Below are positions 60,157-64,000 of a stretch of DNA of 64,000 nucleotides, in pieces. Below the pieces are notes generated by a model that was not told where the DNA came from, searched no databases, and saw nothing but the letters and a program-made list of their open reading frames with translations. The first letter of the stretch is position 1. Every line of letters begins with the position of its first letter. The stretch lies in contig JAJFKX010000036.1 in assembly GCA_021772985.1 (NCBI GenBank), positions 62,001 to 126,000 on the forward strand, read 5' to 3'. The position numbers and the translations under genes were made by a program. Source of the DNA: Gammaproteobacteria bacterium. GTDB lineage: Bacteria > Pseudomonadota > Gammaproteobacteria > Xanthomonadales > Wenzhouxiangellaceae.

Positions 60157-63100
60157 GTGACACTTACCAAACTCTCTCTCAGCAACCCGGTGGCGGTTGC
60201 AGTCGGATGTATTTTACTGGGTATCTTCGGAATTCTCAGTTTATTGCGGCTGCCTATCCAATTGGCGCCTGAGGTCCAGCGCCCGCAAATTACCATTTCA
60301 ACCGGCTGGCGGGCTGCAGCACCCCAGGAAGTTGAATCAGAAATCATCGAACCACAAGAGGATCAGTTACGTGGTTTGCCTGGAATGCGCCGAATGACCT
60401 CCTCTGCCGGCCAGGGCCAGGGCAGTATCAATATGGAGTTTGATCTCGACACTGATATGCAGCAGGCCTTGGTTGAGGTCATTAATCGTTTGAATCAGGT
60501 GTCTAATTACCCGGTGGATGTGACTGAGCCGAGAATTCGGGTTGGTTCGGATAACCGCGGCGATGCGATTGCCTGGTTTGCAATCAAGCCGGCGGCAGAT
60601 AACCCACGCGAAATTATTACCTATCAGGACTATATCGACGAAACCATCAGGCCTCGTTTTGAGCGTATTGAAGGGGTATCCACTGTTAGTGCTTTTGGTG
60701 GACGTAATTATGAAGTCCGGATTACTTTTGACCCTTATAAGGCAGCAGCTTTAGGCGTGGATGTTACCGGAGTATCCGGTGAGGTTGGCAACAATCAGGA
60801 TGTCTCAGCTGGCTTTAACGAAGTGGGTCGCCGGCAATATACAGTGCGTTTTGCAGGCAAGCTGGATGTTTCCGACCTGGGTAATCTGGTGCTGCGCTGG
60901 GATGGAGGCCGGCCGGTCCGCCTGAGTGATATCGCGACGGTAGAGCGTACCCTGCAGGATCGACGTTTTATTATCAGCCAAAATGGCGGTCCATCGATCG
61001 CCATGAATATTGTGGCCCAGTCAGGCGCTAACGTGTTGGAAATCATGGCCGATGTACAGGCCACGGTTGATGAGCTGGAAGGTAATGAGCTGAAACAGGC
61101 GGGCTTAACCATTACCCAGGTGTACGACGCAACCATCTATATTAATCAGTCAATCGTCATGGTGCGCAACAATATGCTGATCGGCATCTTGCTTGCGATC
61201 GGCGTGCTGTGGTGGTTTTTGCGAAAATTTGCTGCAACCATGGTGGTGGCGCTGGCAATCCCGTTGTGTTTGATGTCAGCATTTCTAGTGCTGGATGGAA
61301 CCGCCAGAACCTTGAATATTATCTCCATGGCTGGATTGGCATTTGCTACCGGAATGGTGCTGGATGCTGCGATCGTGGTGTTGGAGAATATATTCCGACA
61401 ACGTGAGCAAGGACGCAGTGGTCAGGAATCAGCTTATCGAGGAACAACCCAGGTATGGGGTGCGCTGCTGGCGTCTACTGCCACTACGGTCGCCATTTTT
61501 ATGCCGGTAATATTTCTGAATGATGAAGCAGGACAATTGTTTTCGGACTTGGCGGTAGTAATTTCTGCCGCAATCGTGTGTTCATTGGTAGTAGCGGTTA
61601 CTGTTTTACCGGCTGCTGCCGCCAGGATTCTCGGCAATACAGAAGTGTACGACAAGCATCGATCTTGGTGGCGTGCCAGCACCGATTTTATTATGCGGAT
61701 TACCGATACGCCGCAGCTGCGCCGAAACTGGATATTGGGTTTGACTCTAATTCCGATTTTGCTGGTAGTGGTGTTGAAACCACCGGCGGATTATCTGCCG
61801 GAAGGCAAACGTAACTTTGTATTTGGTTTTATGGTGACACCACCAGGGTTGGGGTTTGATACAGCAGAACAAGAACTGGTTAATGTTTTGAACCAGCGTT
61901 TGGAGCCATATCTGGATGAATCCGCTGACCCTCATTTGGCAAACTTCTTTATCGGTTATTTTGGCAGTGGCTCATTTATTGGCGTGCGTGCACAGCACCC
62001 CAAAGATGTTGATAAGGTACTGCAATTGCTTAATACCGAAGTAATGCAGGGCTTTCCTGATACTTTCGGTGGCGCTAACCGGCGGGCCATTTTTGGTGGC
62101 CGCGGTGGCCGCCGGATAGACATTGATTTACAGGCAGCCGACTATGAAAGCCTGTTAACAGCCGGTCGGGCTGGGTTTGGCGCGGTACAGGCTGCCTTGC
62201 CGGGTGCCGTGGTTAGGCCGCAGCCGGGATTGGAGTTGGCCGAGCCGGAACTGCGGCTGGTGCCGGATGATCGACGTATAGCTGAAGTTGGTTGGAGCCG
62301 AGCGCGTATGGCCACGGCTGTCAGAGCACTCGGCGATGGTGCATTTCTGGGCGATTACTTTGATGGAGACATGCGTCTGGATATTGTATTGCGGGCACAG
62401 GAATGGACCACACCGGAAGAATTGGCAGCGATGCCATTGGCAGTACCTGACGGTTCGATACAAACGGTTGGTGATCTGGCCGACATCCAGAGAACCGCAG
62501 GACCTTCGCAAATTCGTCGGATAGATAGACGGCGTACTTTGACTTTGCAGGTGACCCCCCCCAGTGGCATGCCGCTGGAAGCAGCACTGGATATTATTGA
62601 AGCCCAGGTTGCTCCTCAAATTCAGGCCTTATTACCAGAGGATGGTCGCATCGGGTATACCGGCACCGCAGAAGCTCTGGCTGAATCATTGACTACAATG
62701 GCGAGCAGTTTTGCTTTGGCGATAGTGATTTTATATTTGCTGATCAGTGCGATGTTTAAATCATTTACCGACAGTCTGCTGGTAATTGCCACCATTCCAA
62801 TGGCCACGGTTGGTGGTGTGTTATTCCTGAGGTTATTGGATCTGGTTGTAGGACAGGCCATGGATTTGCTGACCATGATTGGCTTTGTGATTTTGCTGGG
62901 GTTGGTGGTCAATAATGCTATTTTGCTGGTTTATCGGGCGCGTGAGGCGGAACGGGAAGGGATGCCGCGGCGTGAGGCAGTAGCTTCTGCAGTGCGGCTG
63001 CGGTTAAGACCAATTTTGATGAGTACCATGACCAGCGTGTTTGGAATGTTACCGTTATTGTTAATCCCTGGTTCCGGTAGTGAGTTATACCGTGGTATGG

Positions 63101-63261
63101 CGGCAGTTATTGTTGGAGGGATGCTGGTTAGTACCTTGTTTACTTTGATTTTGCTACCAAGTTTACTGCGTTTCCGTGAACAGCATTACACTGAAGCGAG
63201 TACAGCGATGCAAAAAAACAAACATTTAGAAGCCGGTAAGCCGCAGTTGGAGGGTGTCTGA
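60157..63261 (+). CDS. RND efflux transporter permease (HAE1/AcrB-like)
   Basis: A 1034-residue inner-membrane pump subunit of the resistance-nodulation-division superfamily with 12 membrane helices and two large periplasmic loops. Typical segments are NPVAVAVGCILLGIFGILSL at the N-terminus, GMVLDAAIVVLENI in helix 4 and VNNAILLVYRAREAEREG in helix 10. In AcrB helix 4 carries Asp407-Asp408; here the pair reads Asp-Ala, so the proton relay differs. It probably starts at GTG 60157. The stop overlaps the adaptor gene start (TGATG). The permease-before-adaptor order is the reverse of the acrAB layout. Substrates cannot be predicted. Confidence 0.93.
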   Translation: MTLTKLSLSNPVAVAVGCILLGIFGILSLLRLPIQLAPEVQRPQITISTGWRAAAPQEVESEIIEPQEDQLRGLPGMRRMTSSAGQGQGSINMEFDLDTDMQQALVEVINRLNQVSNYPVDVTEPRIRVGSDNRGDAIAWFAIKPAADNPREIITYQDYIDETIRPRFERIEGVSTVSAFGGRNYEVRITFDPYKAAALGVDVTGVSGEVGNNQDVSAGFNEVGRRQYTVRFAGKLDVSDLGNLVLRWDGGRPVRLSDIATVERTLQDRRFIISQNGGPSIAMNIVAQSGANVLEIMADVQATVDELEGNELKQAGLTITQVYDATIYINQSIVMVRNNMLIGILLAIGVLWWFLRKFAATMVVALAIPLCLMSAFLVLDGTARTLNIISMAGLAFATGMVLDAAIVVLENIFRQREQGRSGQESAYRGTTQVWGALLASTATTVAIFMPVIFLNDEAGQLFSDLAVVISAAIVCSLVVAVTVLPAAAARILGNTEVYDKHRSWWRASTDFIMRITDTPQLRRNWILGLTLIPILLVVVLKPPADYLPEGKRNFVFGFMVTPPGLGFDTAEQELVNVLNQRLEPYLDESADPHLANFFIGYFGSGSFIGVRAQHPKDVDKVLQLLNTEVMQGFPDTFGGANRRAIFGGRGGRRIDIDLQAADYESLLTAGRAGFGAVQAALPGAVVRPQPGLELAEPELRLVPDDRRIAEVGWSRARMATAVRALGDGAFLGDYFDGDMRLDIVLRAQEWTTPEELAAMPLAVPDGSIQTVGDLADIQRTAGPSQIRRIDRRRTLTLQVTPPSGMPLEAALDIIEAQVAPQIQALLPEDGRIGYTGTAEALAESLTTMASSFALAIVILYLLISAMFKSFTDSLLVIATIPMATVGGVLFLRLLDLVVGQAMDLLTMIGFVILLGLVVNNAILLVYRAREAEREGMPRREAVASAVRLRLRPILMSTMTSVFGMLPLLLIPGSGSELYRGMAAVIVGGMLVSTLFTLILLPSLLRFREQHYTEASTAMQKNKHLEAGKPQLEGV

Positions 63262-64000
63262 TGCAGCCTATTCTTAATAGAGCGGTGATGCTGGGGTTGT
63301 GTCTGGTATTCAGCCAGCTGTTACTGGCTCAGCCCGGCGGGCGTGATGGAGGAATGCCACCCGCCCTGGTGGAGGTCGCTGAGGTGGTTGAAACCTCACT
63401 GGCGCCTGTTACCTGGGTGGCTGGAACTGTGGTTAGCCGTTCTGATGCGCAACTGTCTGCCGAACAGGAAGGTCGTATTCTGGAGGTGCTGGATGTTGGC
63501 AGTGTGGTTATTCAGGGTGATGTGATTGCACGTATTGATGATCGATCACTGGCATTGAGGGTTGCCGAGCTGGAAGCTGAAGTGGCCCGTACGCAAGCGC
63601 GTTTGGGGTATCTGGAATCCGAATATCAGCGTCAACAGGAATTATCCGAGCGACAATTGACATCAGCAACACTGTTGGAACAAACCCGGTCTGAACAAAG
63701 AGTTGCTGACAGCGAACTGAAAGTCGCGCAAAGCCGACTGGATCAAGCTCGCGATGATTTAGATCGAACCCAGATACGTGCTCCCTTCGATGGTGTGGTA
63801 GTGGAACGCATGGTGCAATTAGGTGAGCGCGTCAGTGAGGGCACCGTGGTAATTCGATTAAAAGATCCAAACAACCTGGAAGTGATAGCACGCCCACCAT
63901 TATCGTTTATGCCATTTGTACAAATCGGGCAATATCTGCAGGTTGATTCAGCACATAGCCAGGGGAACTGGCCGGTGCGAACTGTGGTATCGCTGGGGAA
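63261..64000 (+). CDS. RND periplasmic adaptor (HlyD/AcrA family), 3' partial
   Basis: The frame is open to the window end, giving 246 codons. It begins MQPILNRAVMLG with a signal peptide (LGLCLVFSQLLLAQ). Residues ~60-90 form the first half-lipoyl motif (EQEGRILEVLDVGSVVIQGDVIARID), then an alpha-helical coiled-coil hairpin (~95-165, LEAEVARTQARLGYLESE), the second half-lipoyl motif (DRTQIRAPFDGVVVERMVQLGERVSEG) and the start of the beta-barrel. It links the permease to an outer-membrane channel. The start overlaps the permease stop by one base. Confidence 0.92.
   Translation, partial: MQPILNRAVMLGLCLVFSQLLLAQPGGRDGGMPPALVEVAEVVETSLAPVTWVAGTVVSRSDAQLSAEQEGRILEVLDVGSVVIQGDVIARIDDRSLALRVAELEAEVARTQARLGYLESEYQRQQELSERQLTSATLLEQTRSEQRVADSELKVAQSRLDQARDDLDRTQIRAPFDGVVVERMVQLGERVSEGTVVIRLKDPNNLEVIARPPLSFMPFVQIGQYLQVDSAHSQGNWPVRTVVSLG

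Noticed and set aside
1..64000. tRNA, rRNA, CRISPR, IS element or prophage genes
   Set aside because: None could be recognised by eye; no transposase, integrase, terminase or repeat-spacer pattern in any frame.

Overview
The window is a contiguous piece of a gammaproteobacterial chromosome, probably marine or aquatic and free-living. This is inferred from gene content: a nhaA, rep, tdk and typA core; an outer-membrane DUF1302/DUF1329 set; a VolA-type surface lipase; and RND efflux at the right edge. Coding density is high and GC appears moderate. I see no rRNA, tRNA, CRISPR array, prophage or insertion sequence. The left edge cuts a PhzF-family gene and the right edge cuts an RND adaptor gene.

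Layout. From 0 to 5 kb there is a run of small, same-strand, mostly unrelated genes (calycin-like, VOC, Zn-ribbon, AlkC-type glycosylase, small membrane protein, NTF2-like, MarC); some ends look like decayed integron attC sites. From 5 to 14 kb lie nhaA, an exported truncated haemoglobin, a TolB-like/TPR regulator, GNAT plus cupin, a secreted leucine-rich-repeat protein divergent from a CadC-like membrane regulator, a secreted cyanovirin-N homologue, and a PEP-mutase-family enzyme. From 14 to 26 kb come GNAT, MAPEG, a solitary CFA-synthase-type methyltransferase, a two-component pair whose genes converge, an ABC exporter, a PfkB kinase, CpdA-like phosphodiesterase and an O-methyltransferase with almost touching divergent starts, TauE/SafE, YegP-like and DUF192 genes. 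A REP doublet (REPIN-like) lies at 26.13-26.22 kb beside rep.

From 28.5 to 30.3 kb is an AT-rich patch with small orphan genes and a frameshifted YjbR-family remnant. From 30.5 to 45.8 kb are a PQQ-type sugar dehydrogenase, thymidine kinase, a two-gene trans-3-hydroxy-L-proline catabolic operon, DUF3179 plus a repetitive lipoprotein, a DUF1287 protein, a secreted three-part protein (two calycin-like modules fused to an alpha/beta hydrolase), OsmC, SRPBCC, a TIGR03032/O-GlcNAc-transferase-like pair, NrtS and typA. 

From 46 to 55.2 kb runs a five-gene outer-envelope lipid operon (surface lipase, DUF1302 beta-barrel, DUF1329, YCF48-like propeller, MMPL/RND transporter). From 55.2 to 59.9 kb, on the minus strand, is an operon of GMC oxidoreductase, exported retropepsin-like protease, membrane protein with an inactive transglutaminase domain, and ATP-grasp ligase. 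This module and the calycin/hydrolase fusion are the best candidates for under-described biology. An RND permease and adaptor close the window. Start codons were chosen from Shine-Dalgarno spacing, signal peptides and, in two cases, promoter position.
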